DNA of 64,000 bases, taken from the NCBI RefSeq assembly GCF_014467055.1, contig NZ_CP060696.1, forward strand, positions 682,001-746,000, in the 5' to 3' direction. Positions 1-10,196 of the stretch are shown here, piece by piece. Below the pieces are notes generated by a model that worked only from the letters and a program-made list of their open reading frames with translations, was not told the DNA's origin and did no database searches. This DNA comes from Caproicibacterium amylolyticum. GTDB lineage: Bacteria > Bacillota > Clostridia > Oscillospirales > Acutalibacteraceae. A program made the translations under genes and the position numbers. The number at the start of each line of letters is the position of its first letter. Position 1 is the stretch's first letter.

Positions 1-45
1 CGTATGGTTGTGACCAATGGCGTAATTGCTCTGGATAACCGCTGA
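1..45 (+). CDS. C-terminal tail of an unidentified gene (partial)
   Basis: The first 45 bases read open in frame 1 as 14 residues (RMVVTNGVIALDNR) followed by TGA, 16 bases before the fumarase alpha start. The tight spacing suggests that this upstream gene is co-transcribed with the fumarase gene. The fragment is too short to name. It does not look like the end of a fumarase beta subunit, which lies elsewhere in the window. It could also be chance open frame. Confidence 0.4.
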   Translation, partial: RMVVTNGVIALDNR

Positions 46-61
46 AGCGGAGGAGGCAGCT

Positions 62-901
62 ATGAGAGAACTGGACGCGCAACAAATTACAAATACGGTG
101 GCAAGGCTCTGCATTGAGGCCAATCGCAAGCTGCCGCAGGACTTGGAAGCCTGTATTCACTGCAAGGCTGAAACAGAAACCAGTCCGCTTGGGAAAGGCA
201 TTCTGCAGGATTTGTGTGCCAACATGGATGCCGCTGCAAAGCTGGAAATTCCGGTGTGTCAGGATACCGGCATGGCGGTCGTTTTTGCGGAAGTGGGGCA
301 GGAAGTTCACATTTCCGGCAGCTTTGAGGACGCTGTGAACCGCGGTGTTTCCAAAGGCTACACTGAAGGACTGCTGCGCTGTTCCGTAGCAGCTGACCCG
401 ATTCGCCGCGGTAATACCGGCGACAATACACCTGCTGTCTTACATACCCGCCTTGTGCCGGGAGATAAAATTCGCCTGACAGTAGCGCCGAAAGGGTTTG
501 GCAGTGAAAATATGAGCCGCCTGAAAATGCTGACGCCTGCGGCAAGCGAACAGGACATCATTGATTTTGTGGTAGACACCATGCGGCAGGCGGGAAGTAA
601 TCCCTGCCCGCCGGTCGTGCTGGGTGTCGGCATCGGCGGCGACTTTGAGAAGTGCGCCGAGCTGGCAAAGCAGGCGCTGTGCCGCCCGGTTTCCGAAAAG
701 AATGCTGACCCGTACTATGCTGAACTTGAACAAAAGATGTTGGATGCCGTCAATGCGCTGCACATTGGCCCGCAGGGCTTTGGCGGAGATGTAACCTGCC
801 TGACACTTGCGATTGAGCAGTACCCAACACATATTGCAGGCTTGCCGGTTGCGGTGAATGTGGGCTGCCACGTCACGCGCCACGCCAGCGCAGCGCTGTA
901 A
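62..901 (+). CDS. Class I (Fe-S) fumarate hydratase, alpha subunit
   Basis: Fumarase of the two-subunit [4Fe-4S] class interconverts fumarate and malate in the cytoplasm; the alpha subunit carries the cluster. The 279-residue length is typical of the TtdA/FumA N-terminal family. Three cysteines lie in the expected contexts: Cys66 (VCQDTGMAVVF), Cys182 (NPCPPVVLGVGIGG) and Cys269 (NVGCHVTRH). The start at 62 is chosen because GGAGG lies 7 bases upstream; an in-frame start at 26 has no ribosome site. The beta subunit is usually the next gene, but here it is at 19486. L-tartrate dehydratase alpha is the main alternative, because the families cannot be told apart by eye. Confidence 0.9.
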   Translation: MRELDAQQITNTVARLCIEANRKLPQDLEACIHCKAETETSPLGKGILQDLCANMDAAAKLEIPVCQDTGMAVVFAEVGQEVHISGSFEDAVNRGVSKGYTEGLLRCSVAADPIRRGNTGDNTPAVLHTRLVPGDKIRLTVAPKGFGSENMSRLKMLTPAASEQDIIDFVVDTMRQAGSNPCPPVVLGVGIGGDFEKCAELAKQALCRPVSEKNADPYYAELEQKMLDAVNALHIGPQGFGGDVTCLTLAIEQYPTHIAGLPVAVNVGCHVTRHASAAL

Positions 902-1140
902 AAAGCACTTTCAGTAAAGTTTTCGCCAGCCTTGTTCACAAGGCTGTGGGGGTTGGGGCTTTGCCCCAAGGTCTTGACCGTAAAGCCCTTGCTGTTAAAA
1001 CAAGTAACCAGCAGCATTCCCTGCGGCGGCGAAGTCACGTCGCAAAGAATCACCCGCCATGCTTTGTGTCCTGAATTTGCAACAGCTTTTATTGAGGCTG
1101 CAGGGCACCGGTTTTCTGCTTGCGTGCGTCCTAAGACATA
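902..1140. repeat. Intergenic repeat, copy A
   Basis: Non-coding stretch after the fumarase gene with GC-rich inverted segments (AGCCTTGT/ACAAGGCT; TTGGGGC/GCCCCAA). It shares exact words with two other intergenic stretches: an 18-base word at 973-990 recurs at 58932-58949, and CTTTCAGTAA at 908-917 recurs at 56601-56610. This points to a short dispersed repeat family. The right edge is uncertain. No open frame here has a ribosome site. Confidence 0.6.
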
Positions 1141-1355
1141 AGAGCGAATGCCCCAAGACACAAGCTTGTTATACTTTGGCTTTTTCACGCGTAATCGCCG
1201 AAAAGTGATTCTTATCTCCCCAAAATACATTATTTTTATAAATTTCACAATAAATTCACGCTTAGACCTTTTATTTTTTTGGCGAATGTGCTATTGTATA
1301 GGCAAGGAATCAGAAAAATTTGAATTCTATCATTCCGCGAAGGAGATGTCTGAGT
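1141..1355. other. AT-rich leader upstream of hpf
   Basis: AT-rich non-coding stretch that must hold the hpf promoter. TATTGT/TATAGG around 1292-1302 could be a -10, but no convincing -35 lies at 16-18 bases. A stationary-phase sigma factor is possible. Nothing else recognised. Confidence 0.3.
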
Positions 1356-1895
1356 ATGAAGGTTACAATTACGGGAAGAAAAGTAAATCTGCGCGAAAAC
1401 TTTAAGGAACTGGCTGTTAAAAAGCTTTCTCGTTTTGACCGTATTTTTGATGAGAATGCGGCTGCCAAAGTAGTGGTAACGGTAGAGCGCAACCGCCAAA
1501 CCGTTGAAATTACGATTAAGAGCAATGGCATGATATTCCGCGGTGAAGCAACCGACCCAGAGATGAACAACGCGCTTGACCAGGTGGTCAGCACGCTTGG
1601 GCGTCAGATTCGCAAGAATAAGGCAAAACTTGACAAACAGATTCATTCCGTTGCACTTGACCAGTATTTGCAGGAATATGTGAATGCAAATGAGGAACCT
1701 GAGGAAGACTACAAGGTGGTGCGTACCAAACACTTCATTGTTAAGCCAATGAGCGTTGAGGAAGCAATTTTGCAGATGAATATGCTGGAACATCAATTCT
1801 TCATGTTCCGCAATGTGGAAACAGAAGAGATCAACGTCGTTTACCGCCGCAAGGCAGGAAACTATGGCCTGCTTGAGCCGGAGGACAACGACTGA
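1356..1895 (+). CDS. hpf: Ribosome hibernation promoting factor, long form
   Basis: Binds the decoding region of the 30S subunit and drives 100S ribosome dimer formation in stationary phase. The 179 residues match the long HPF form. The N-terminal S30AE/YfiA domain (about 1-100) starts MKVTITGRKVNL and contains basic helices. After an acidic linker (about 105-115), the C-terminal dimerisation domain has the usual VVRTKHFIVKPMSVEEAILQM and HQFFMFRNVETEEINVVYRRK core. ATG 1356 follows GGAG at 1342-1345; an upstream in-frame codon at 1320 lacks a ribosome site and the family N-terminus. Stands alone between a repeat and an rRNA methyltransferase. Confidence 0.95.
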   Translation: MKVTITGRKVNLRENFKELAVKKLSRFDRIFDENAAAKVVVTVERNRQTVEITIKSNGMIFRGEATDPEMNNALDQVVSTLGRQIRKNKAKLDKQIHSVALDQYLQEYVNANEEPEEDYKVVRTKHFIVKPMSVEEAILQMNMLEHQFFMFRNVETEEINVVYRRKAGNYGLLEPEDND

Positions 1896-1964
1896 ACAAT
1901 ATAAGGTTTAACTTTCGGGGGCCGGGAACTTTACCGGCCTCCCTTACTGTGTACAGGAGGAAAA

Positions 1965-3098
1965 ATGGAAGACTTTAAATTAGCTGCACCATGCCTGCTT
2001 GGTGTGGAAGGACTGGTCGCACAGGAACTGCGGGAAATGGACGCACAAAATGTGGAAGCGCAGAACGGGCGCGTTATTTTTGATGGCACGCCGCAGATGC
2101 TGGCGCGTGCAAATATTGGTTCCCGCTTTGCAGAGCGCATACAGGTTCTGATGGGAACTTTTCCGGCACGCACCTTTGACCAGCTTTTTGAAAATGTGAA
2201 AGCACTGCCGTGGGAACGCTGGATTGGTAAGGATGACGCGTTTCCGGTAAAGGGACGTTCCCTTTCCTCACAGCTGCACAGTATTCCGGACTGCCAGAAA
2301 ATCATTAAAAAAGCAATCGTGGAGCGCCTGAAACAGAAATACCACGTGAGCTGGTTTGCGGAAAGCGGGGAACTTTATCAGGTGCAGTTCCTGATTATGA
2401 AGGATCAGGTCAGCGTGATGCTGGACACTTCCGGTGCAGGTCTGCACAAACGCGGCTACCGGCAGAACGCGGCGGAGGCGCCGATTAAGGAAACGCTGGC
2501 GGCAGCGCTGGCAGCGCTTTCCCGGGTGCGCACAGATGCGAATCTGTATGACCCCTGCTGCGGCTCCGGTACGCTTCTGATCGAATCCGCAATGTATGCC
2601 ATGCATATGGCGCCGGGCCTGCAGCGCCGCTTTTCCGCACAGTTCTGGCCGCAGATACCGGAAGACACGTGGAAGCGGGAAAAAGACCGCGCACTTAGCT
2701 TTGTTGTTCGGGACGCGGCTTTTATGGGCTGGGGCAGCGACATTGACGGCGCAGCGGTTGACTTGACACTGGACAATGCCCGCAAGGCAGGTGTGATTTC
2801 TCATATTAAAGCCGTCAAGGCAGACCTTGCGGACTTTGCGCCGGAAACCGAGCACGGCTGTGTAATCTGCAACCCGCCGTACGGTGAGCGGTTGCTGGAC
2901 TTGAAACAGGCAGAGGAACTGTACCGCACCATGGGCAAAGTCTTCCCTGCGCGTCACGGGTGGAATTACACGGTTATCAGTCCGGATGAAACATTTGAAG
3001 AATGCTTTGGCCGCCGTGCTGACAAGCGCCGCAAGCTGTACAACGGTATGATCAAGTGCCAGGTGTATATGTTCTATCGTGCGCCAAGAGAAAAATAA
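1965..3098 (+). CDS. THUMP-domain class I SAM-dependent RNA methyltransferase (RlmL/YpsC-like)
   Basis: Predicted N2-guanine methyltransferase of 23S rRNA, 377 residues, like Bacillus YpsC and the N-terminal half of E. coli RlmL. An N-terminal ferredoxin-like plus THUMP region (about 1-160) is followed by the Rossmann methyltransferase domain. The SAM loop reads DPCCGSGTLLIE (about 200-211), and the catalytic N6/N2-type motif NPPY is at 303-306 (CNPPYGERL). ATG 1965 has AGGAGG 7 bases upstream. The transcript ends at the hairpin 3116-3150, before the groESL promoter. The exact target base is inferred from family only. Confidence 0.9.
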   Translation: MEDFKLAAPCLLGVEGLVAQELREMDAQNVEAQNGRVIFDGTPQMLARANIGSRFAERIQVLMGTFPARTFDQLFENVKALPWERWIGKDDAFPVKGRSLSSQLHSIPDCQKIIKKAIVERLKQKYHVSWFAESGELYQVQFLIMKDQVSVMLDTSGAGLHKRGYRQNAAEAPIKETLAAALAALSRVRTDANLYDPCCGSGTLLIESAMYAMHMAPGLQRRFSAQFWPQIPEDTWKREKDRALSFVVRDAAFMGWGSDIDGAAVDLTLDNARKAGVISHIKAVKADLADFAPETEHGCVICNPPYGERLLDLKQAEELYRTMGKVFPARHGWNYTVISPDETFEECFGRRADKRRKLYNGMIKCQVYMFYRAPREK

Positions 3099-3114
3099 GC
3101 AAGATGAAGCGCAG

Positions 3115-3155
3115 CAAAATAGCACTCCTGGATTTGGAGTGCTATTTTGTTTCTT
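3115..3155 (+). terminator. Intrinsic terminator that also matches the CIRCE operator
   Basis: A 13-bp perfect stem (AAAATAGCACTCC / GGAGTGCTATTTT) with a 7-base loop is followed by a T-rich tail. Inside it, TAGCACTC and GAGTGCTA are separated by exactly 9 bases, 16 of 18 CIRCE positions. It terminates the methyltransferase gene 17 bases after its stop and may also be an HrcA site. Confidence 0.85.
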
Positions 3156-3221
3156 AAAAGGAATAATAAAGTGCTCAAATGTAAATAATTTATGAAATCA
3201 GAAGATTTTCGAAAAAAGCAC

Positions 3222-3281
3222 TTGATTTTTCAGAAAAAATAGGTAAAATAAGATTTAGCACTCAGGTACAAAGAGTGCTAA
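3222..3281 (+). promoter_or_regulatory. groESL promoter with perfect CIRCE (HrcA operator)
   Basis: TTGATT (3222-3227), 16-base spacer, TAAAAT (3244-3249). CIRCE at 3255-3281 is perfect: TTAGCACTC-N9-GAGTGCTAA. It begins 6 bases after the -10, so it covers the start site. HrcA bound here would block initiation until heat shock titrates the repressor; no hrcA gene lies in the window. Confidence 0.95.
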
Positions 3282-3307
3282 ACAAAATAGCGAATTATTC
3301 AACATAA

Positions 3308-3613
<306 letters not shown>

Positions 3614-3661
3614 TTAAAATATTCGCAGCGCTTTTTGCGCGATAGAAGTAACTGGAGGTAA

Positions 3662-5299
<1,638 letters not shown>

Positions 5300-5336
5300 T
5301 TTGAACTTTATCGGCTAATTTATAATATTGCACGTG

Positions 5337-5386
5337 AAAGAACCACTGTATGCACCCTGAAAGTGTATGCAGCGGTTCTTTTTTAC
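5337..5386 (+). terminator. Terminator of groESL
   Basis: AAGAACC-A-CTGTATGCA pairs with TGTATGCAG-C-GGTTCTT around a short loop, followed by six T. Positioned 38 bases after the groEL stop. Confidence 0.9.
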
Positions 5387-5488
5387 TTTTCACCAGATAG
5401 GGAAAAGTAAAAATTTGCAGAAATAAACCGTTTTTTATCGGATATGCTAAGGACACATAAAAGAGTTTACATAATTTATAAAAAATCG

Positions 5489-5517
5489 TTGCAATCAAAG
5501 CTAGTTTGGATTATAAT
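5489..5517 (+). promoter_or_regulatory. Sigma-A promoter of the dcw cluster
   Basis: TTGCAA (5489-5494), exactly 17 bases, TATAAT (5512-5517). The predicted start is near 5524, just before the three MraZ-type repeats. It should drive mraZ-rsmH and perhaps more. Confidence 0.9.
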
Positions 5518-5527
5518 AAACTCATCA

Positions 5528-5553
5528 GTGGTGAAAGGTGGTGGAAAGTGGAG
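5528..5553 (+). promoter_or_regulatory. Three MraZ-type operator repeats
   Basis: GTGGTG, GTGGTG and GTGGAG stand at 5528, 5538 and 5548, a strict 10-bp period placing all three on one DNA face. Tandem GTGG-type repeats just upstream of mraZ are the known MraZ (cell-division regulator) binding pattern. Autoregulation by blocking the start of transcription is inferred. Confidence 0.8.
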
Positions 5554-5596
5554 CACTTGACAAAGGAAGTGCCACACTTTCCAGATGGTAGCGATT

Positions 5597-6016
5597 ATGT
5601 TGATAGGTGAATACCAGCATAATATCGACGCCAAAGGGCGTGTGATTGTTCCTTCTAAATTCCGCGAGGATTTAGGGGAGTGTTTTTACATTGCCAAGGG
5701 ACTTGACCACTGTCTGTTCGTTTTCTCTCCGGAAGAATGGGCCAGACTGCAGGAAAAAGTGCGCGCCATGCCCATCAGCAAGGCACGCAGCCTGCAGCGC
5801 TTCTTCTTTTCCGGTGCAGCGGAGGTTGCTCCGGACAAGCAGGGCCGCATTTTGATTCCGCAGATTCTGCGTGACCATGCGGGCTTGACAAAGGATGTTA
5901 CCTTTATTGGCGCTTCCAGCCGCGCGGAAATCTGGAACACAGCGGCTTGGAACGCGTTCAATGACAACCTGACCGAAGACAGCATTGCCGAAGCAATGGA
6001 CGAACTGGAACTGTAA
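5597..6016 (+). CDS. mraZ: Transcriptional regulator MraZ
   Basis: Double AbrB-fold DNA-binding protein that forms rings and autoregulates the dcw operon. The N-terminus MLIGEYQHNIDAKGRVIVPSKFRE is the canonical first repeat (the usual form is MFxGEYxHxIDxKGR), and the second repeat reads PDKQGRILIPQILRDHAGL. ATG 5597 is chosen over the in-frame ATG 5585 because it matches the family start; neither has a good ribosome site. 139 residues. First gene of the cluster, 12 bases before the rsmH start. Confidence 0.95.
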   Translation: MLIGEYQHNIDAKGRVIVPSKFREDLGECFYIAKGLDHCLFVFSPEEWARLQEKVRAMPISKARSLQRFFFSGAAEVAPDKQGRILIPQILRDHAGLTKDVTFIGASSRAEIWNTAAWNAFNDNLTEDSIAEAMDELEL

Positions 6017-6028
6017 ATGGAGGCAGAC

Positions 6029-6958
6029 ATGGAATTTCAGCATATCCCCGTACTGTTCCATGAAACGATCAAAAGCCTTGCGGTAAAGCCCGACGGACGC
6101 TATATTGACGGTACGGCGGGCGGCGGAGGACACAGTCAGGCGATTCTTGACCAGCTGACCGGTACCGGACGGCTGCTTTCCATCGACCAGGACCCGGATG
6201 CTGTTGCCGTCTGCGAAAAGCGTTTTGCCGGAAATCCGCACAGTTTGGTGCGGCGTGGTAACTTTTCAGAGATGCTGGCGCTTGCACAAAAAGAGGACAT
6301 GCTTCCGGTGGACGGCGTACTGCTGGATATCGGTGTTTCCTCTCATCAGCTGGACGATGCGGAACGCGGCTTTTCCTATCACCATGACGCACCGCTGGAT
6401 ATGCGGATGAGTCAGGAGGGCGCCAGCGCAAAGGACTTGGTAAACACGCTGACGTGGCAGGAGCTTGCCGAGATTTTAAGCAAATACGGTGAGGAACGCT
6501 TCGCTGCCCGCATTGCACAGGGCATTGTTCGTGCGCGGGAAGAAGCGCCGATTGAGACTACCTGCCAGCTTGCGGAAATTGTGAAAGCAAATGTTCCGGC
6601 GGCAGTTCGCCGTAAACCCGGGCATCCGGCACGGCAGACCTTTCAGGCACTGCGTATTGCGGTGAATGGTGAATTGGACGCTTTGCAGGCAGGACTTGCG
6701 GCAGCGTTTGAAGCACTGGCAATCGGCGGCCGGCTGTGTGTGATTACTTTTCACTCTCTGGAAGACCGCATTGTTAAACATCAAATGGCTGAGTGGTGTC
6801 AAGGCTGCACCTGCCCTCCGGATTTTCCAGTGTGTGTCTGCGGCAAAAAACCGCGTGCAGAGTTGCTGTACCGCAAAGGACTTTCTCCCAGCGAGGAAGA
6901 GTTGGAGAAAAATCCCCGCAGCAGAAGTGCGCGGCTGCGGGTGTGTACAAAATTGTAA
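6029..6958 (+). CDS. rsmH: 16S rRNA (cytosine-1402-N4) methyltransferase RsmH
   Basis: Methylates N4 of C1402 in 16S rRNA, second in nearly all dcw clusters. The N-terminus FQHIPVLFHETI and the SAM motif YIDGTAGGGGHSQAIL (about 25-40) are diagnostic, as are HPARQTFQALRIAVNGEL and ITFHSLEDRIVKH. A CxCPPDFPVCVCG cysteine cluster sits near the C-terminus. Start 6029 has GGAGG at 6019-6023; the ATG at 6017 would overlap this ribosome site. 309 residues. Confidence 0.96.
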   Translation: MEFQHIPVLFHETIKSLAVKPDGRYIDGTAGGGGHSQAILDQLTGTGRLLSIDQDPDAVAVCEKRFAGNPHSLVRRGNFSEMLALAQKEDMLPVDGVLLDIGVSSHQLDDAERGFSYHHDAPLDMRMSQEGASAKDLVNTLTWQELAEILSKYGEERFAARIAQGIVRAREEAPIETTCQLAEIVKANVPAAVRRKPGHPARQTFQALRIAVNGELDALQAGLAAAFEALAIGGRLCVITFHSLEDRIVKHQMAEWCQGCTCPPDFPVCVCGKKPRAELLYRKGLSPSEEELEKNPRSRSARLRVCTKL

Positions 6959-7061
6959 TAATGATGACAACAAGGTTACAATATTAACATTATGTTCATA
7001 ATTAATGCAAGTAACCTGTGGTAATATAGTATATATTGATGAAATGGAGATGTTGACCGCA

Positions 7062-7568
7062 ATGCGCAGTGGTGAGGCATACGACTTTTCTATGTTTGAA
7101 CAACATACTGATGAGCAGCTGCGGCAAGAGCAGGATACCGCTGCGCAGGGTAGCGTACTGCAGATGCCTGAAGCATCCACAAAAAAGCATGCAAAGGTTC
7201 GCTTGCATAAGCACCCTTTGCGTACGGTTGCCATTTGTATATGTTTGGTGGTTATGGCTGGTGTCATGGCAACGTTTGTGTACGGGCAGGTACAGCTTTC
7301 TGAATTGGCAGTGCAAATCAGCGAGGCGGACAATTCGCTTGGCGAACAGCAGAGCCTTTACACCCAGCTGCAGATGAAAAATGATGCAAAGCAGTCGCTT
7401 TCCACAGTGGAAACGGCAGCGACACAAAAGCTTGGCATGTCCAAAATAGATTCCAGTCAGATGGAAACTGTTGAGATGAACAGCGCGGATAAGGCGCAGG
7501 TTGTGCAGAAAACCGGAGATGATTTTCTTACGAAGATTTGGGACCGCATCTGTGCACTGCTGTCATAA
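7062..7568 (+). CDS. FtsL-like septum formation protein
   Basis: Small bitopic division protein of the FtsL/DivIC type that would bridge FtsQ/DivIB and the septal synthase. Sequence identity is low, as usual for this family; the call rests on topology and place. About 55 cytoplasmic residues with basic stretches are followed by one membrane helix (TVAICICLVVMAGVMATFVYG) and a coiled-coil-like outside part (about 80-120). It lies between rsmH and the class B PBP, the normal ftsL slot. The start is uncertain: ATG 7062 has GGAG 12 bases upstream, and in-frame ATGs at 7005, 7044 and 7050 lack a ribosome site. Confidence 0.75.
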   Translation: MRSGEAYDFSMFEQHTDEQLRQEQDTAAQGSVLQMPEASTKKHAKVRLHKHPLRTVAICICLVVMAGVMATFVYGQVQLSELAVQISEADNSLGEQQSLYTQLQMKNDAKQSLSTVETAATQKLGMSKIDSSQMETVEMNSADKAQVVQKTGDDFLTKIWDRICALLS

Positions 7569-7639
7569 ATTTTATTTTGTCAGAATAAAATTAAAAAGAT
7601 GCAGGAACTGAATTGGCAGTTTGGCTATGAAGTGGGGGA

Positions 7640-7675
7640 GAGTTAAGAAGATCAGTTTTCTTAACTCTTTTTTTA
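7640..7675 (+). terminator. Terminator between ftsL and the PBP gene
   Basis: Perfect 10-bp stem GAGTTAAGAA/TTCTTAACTC (7640-7649, 7658-7667), 8-base loop, then seven T. It lies inside the dcw cluster, so it must end or attenuate the mraZ-rsmH-ftsL transcript. Confidence 0.85.
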
Positions 7676-7714
7676 TTGTGAACCTGCAAGAAGAATGCTA
7701 AAGGAGGAAAGCCG

Positions 7715-10105
7715 ATGGCAAAAGGTACAACGTCAAAAATGTGGCGCCGCACAACAATCGTGCTTATTCTGCTGATTATTTTCGGCTTTGGCACAGTTGT
7801 GTTCAGTTTGGTTAAGCTGCAGTTGGTCAAAGGCGAAGAACTGAAGTCACAGGCAGTGGAAAATCAGCTGAAAGATACGACTATTGTGGCACAGCGCGGT
7901 ACTATTTATGACTGCAACATGAAGAAGCTGGCACAGAGCGCAACTGTGTGGAAGGTGGTTCTTGCACCAGCACAGCTGTACAGCGGCAGCACCGCGCAGA
8001 TGACCGAAAAGGAGAAGACAGAGCGGCTGGCAACGATTGAAAAGCAGAAAGCAGGCATTGCCGACTGCATGAATCAGGCACTTGGGCTGGATAAAAATAC
8101 AGTCTTAAAGGTGCTCAATGATAAGAAAAATTCTTTTTGGGAAGTTATTGCCACCAAGGTAGAAACAGACGCAAAAAATAAAATCGTCGCCTATGAAGAC
8201 CAATACTACAAGGACAGCGGCAAAAAGTCCAGCATTTCCAGCATCATCAGCCTTGTAGAGGATTATAAGCGGTACTACCCTTACGGGGATTTTGCCAGTC
8301 AGGTTCTGGGCTTTACAAACAATGACGGTGCCGGTGTGGAAGGCTTGGAGGCAGAGTACAACAGCCAGCTTTCCGGTGTGAATGGCCGTATCATCGCCGC
8401 AAAAAGTGCCACACAGACGGATATGCCGTTTCAGTATCAGCAAAAAGTAAAAGCACAGAACGGCTCATCGCTGGTGTTGACCATTGACGAAGTTGTGCAG
8501 CATTCTTTGGAAAAATATTTGGATGAGGGCGCAACACAGAACAAAGTCGGTGATCGTGCCTGCGGCATTTTAATGAATGTAAAGACCGGCGAGATTCTCG
8601 GCATGGCAACCCGCGGCGGCTTTGACAGTAAGGATATACTGGCAGAAAGTGTTGCAGAAGTGGGCAATTTCAACCCAAACGACCCACGTGTACTGACCGA
8701 CAGTGAGAAGGCCAGCATTGCAAAGCTGCCAAAAGATCAACAGAGTGCCGCAACATTGACTGCTTTGCAGCAAAAGTGGAGAAATAAGTGTGTCAGTGAT
8801 ACCTATATGCCGGGCTCTGTGTTTAAGATGTGCACCGCTTCCATGGGGTTGGAAGAGGGAATTGTAACGGAAAACTCACCATTTACCTGTACGGGTGTAA
8901 TGGATGTTGAGGGTACACAAATTCATTGTTGGAAGACCGCAGGACACGGCGCAGAAACATTTGAGCAGGCTGTTATGAATTCCTGCAACCCACAGTTTGC
9001 TACGCTTGGCATTAACCTTGGCAACCACAGGTTTTTCAAGTACTTTGAAGCATTTGGATTTACCAAGCAGACCGGCATTGATCTGCCCGGCGAGCCGGTC
9101 AACTATAGCTATTATAAAGAAGAGGACTTAAACAAAATAAACTTGGCAGTTGAGGGGTTTGGCCAGAACTTTAAGATTACGCCGGTACAGATGATTACTG
9201 CCTGCGCTGCCGTTGCAAACGGCGGATATTTGGTGCAGCCGCACATCGTGAAACAGATTGTGGATGCCGACGGCAATATCGTGCAGACAACACCGACTAC
9301 TACCAAGCGTCAGGTGATTTCCACCAGCACCAGCAAACGTGTTGCTGCAATGCTGGAAAAAGATGCGATTGCCGGTACAGCAAAGAACGGATATATTCCT
9401 GGTTACCGGATTGCCGGCAAAACAGGTACCAGTGAAAAAATTGATAAAGATAACGCATACAAGAGAAAAACACAGTCAGAAGCAAAGAAATATTATATTG
9501 CGTCATACTGCGGCTTTGCTCCGGCGGATGATCCGCAGTATGCACTGCTGATCTTTTGTGATGAGCCAAACGGTGCCAGCTACTATGGAAACGCCGTATC
9601 CGGCCCAATTTTTAACAAGGTTATGAGTGAAGTTCTGCCGTACCTTGGGGTTGAACCGAAGTATACAACCGAAGAGCAGCAAAAGCTGGATGTAAAGACA
9701 CCTGATGTAACAGGTAAGAGTATTCAGCAGGCGAAATCTGCGGTATCTTCTGCGACTGGTGGACTGCAGGTCCGTGTTTACGGCGATGGGGAAAACATTG
9801 TTTCCCAGCTGCCGGCGGCAGGTTCCAGTATTCCCCGCGGCGGCACGATTGCGCTGTTTACAAACGGCGACAGCCAAAGCCAAACGGTGGAGGTACCGAA
9901 CCTGATTGGGGACGGAACCAACTCCATCAGCACGGTGGAAAGCCTTGCTGCGGATGCCGGACTGAACATCTCTATTTCTGGCGTTTCTACCAACAACAGC
10001 ACTGCCACAGCGGTGGCAACAACACAAAACATGACCGCTGGGGAAAAAGTGCAGCCTGGTACGGTCATTACAGTAACCTTTGCGGAACAAAGCAACTCAG
10101 GTTGA
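7715..10105 (+). CDS. Class B penicillin-binding protein with PASTA domains (SpoVD/FtsI type)
   Basis: Septal or spore-cortex D,D-transpeptidase that crosslinks peptidoglycan outside the membrane. 796 residues: short cytoplasmic start, membrane anchor (about 14-34), PBP dimerisation domain (about 55-240) and transpeptidase domain (about 260-650). Active-site motifs are present: Ser368-x-x-Lys371 (GSVFK), Ser423-Cys-Asn425 and Lys569-Thr-Gly571. Two C-terminal PASTA domains follow (about 660-725 and 730-793), which bind uncrosslinked peptidoglycan. AGGAGG precedes ATG 7715. SpoVD usually has one PASTA and PBP2x types two, so the exact role is open. Only one class B PBP is in this cluster. Confidence 0.92.
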   Translation: MAKGTTSKMWRRTTIVLILLIIFGFGTVVFSLVKLQLVKGEELKSQAVENQLKDTTIVAQRGTIYDCNMKKLAQSATVWKVVLAPAQLYSGSTAQMTEKEKTERLATIEKQKAGIADCMNQALGLDKNTVLKVLNDKKNSFWEVIATKVETDAKNKIVAYEDQYYKDSGKKSSISSIISLVEDYKRYYPYGDFASQVLGFTNNDGAGVEGLEAEYNSQLSGVNGRIIAAKSATQTDMPFQYQQKVKAQNGSSLVLTIDEVVQHSLEKYLDEGATQNKVGDRACGILMNVKTGEILGMATRGGFDSKDILAESVAEVGNFNPNDPRVLTDSEKASIAKLPKDQQSAATLTALQQKWRNKCVSDTYMPGSVFKMCTASMGLEEGIVTENSPFTCTGVMDVEGTQIHCWKTAGHGAETFEQAVMNSCNPQFATLGINLGNHRFFKYFEAFGFTKQTGIDLPGEPVNYSYYKEEDLNKINLAVEGFGQNFKITPVQMITACAAVANGGYLVQPHIVKQIVDADGNIVQTTPTTTKRQVISTSTSKRVAAMLEKDAIAGTAKNGYIPGYRIAGKTGTSEKIDKDNAYKRKTQSEAKKYYIASYCGFAPADDPQYALLIFCDEPNGASYYGNAVSGPIFNKVMSEVLPYLGVEPKYTTEEQQKLDVKTPDVTGKSIQQAKSAVSSATGGLQVRVYGDGENIVSQLPAAGSSIPRGGTIALFTNGDSQSQTVEVPNLIGDGTNSISTVESLAADAGLNISISGVSTNNSTATAVATTQNMTAGEKVQPGTVITVTFAEQSNSG

Positions 10106-10196
10106 TAAAATTCGCGCATCCTTTGCGGTATGATATACAGGAGGACGCCTCCTGCAGGCGCTTTGGATGAGTGTCGGAAAGAGAGGCATCTGCTGC

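Noticed and set aside
932..1141. 69-codon open frame after fumarase alpha
   Set aside because: Lies within repeat copy A and has no ribosome site.
5521..5600. Possible CRISPR-like or satellite repeat before mraZ
   Set aside because: The three 10-bp units are better explained as MraZ operator boxes; no spacers or cas genes.
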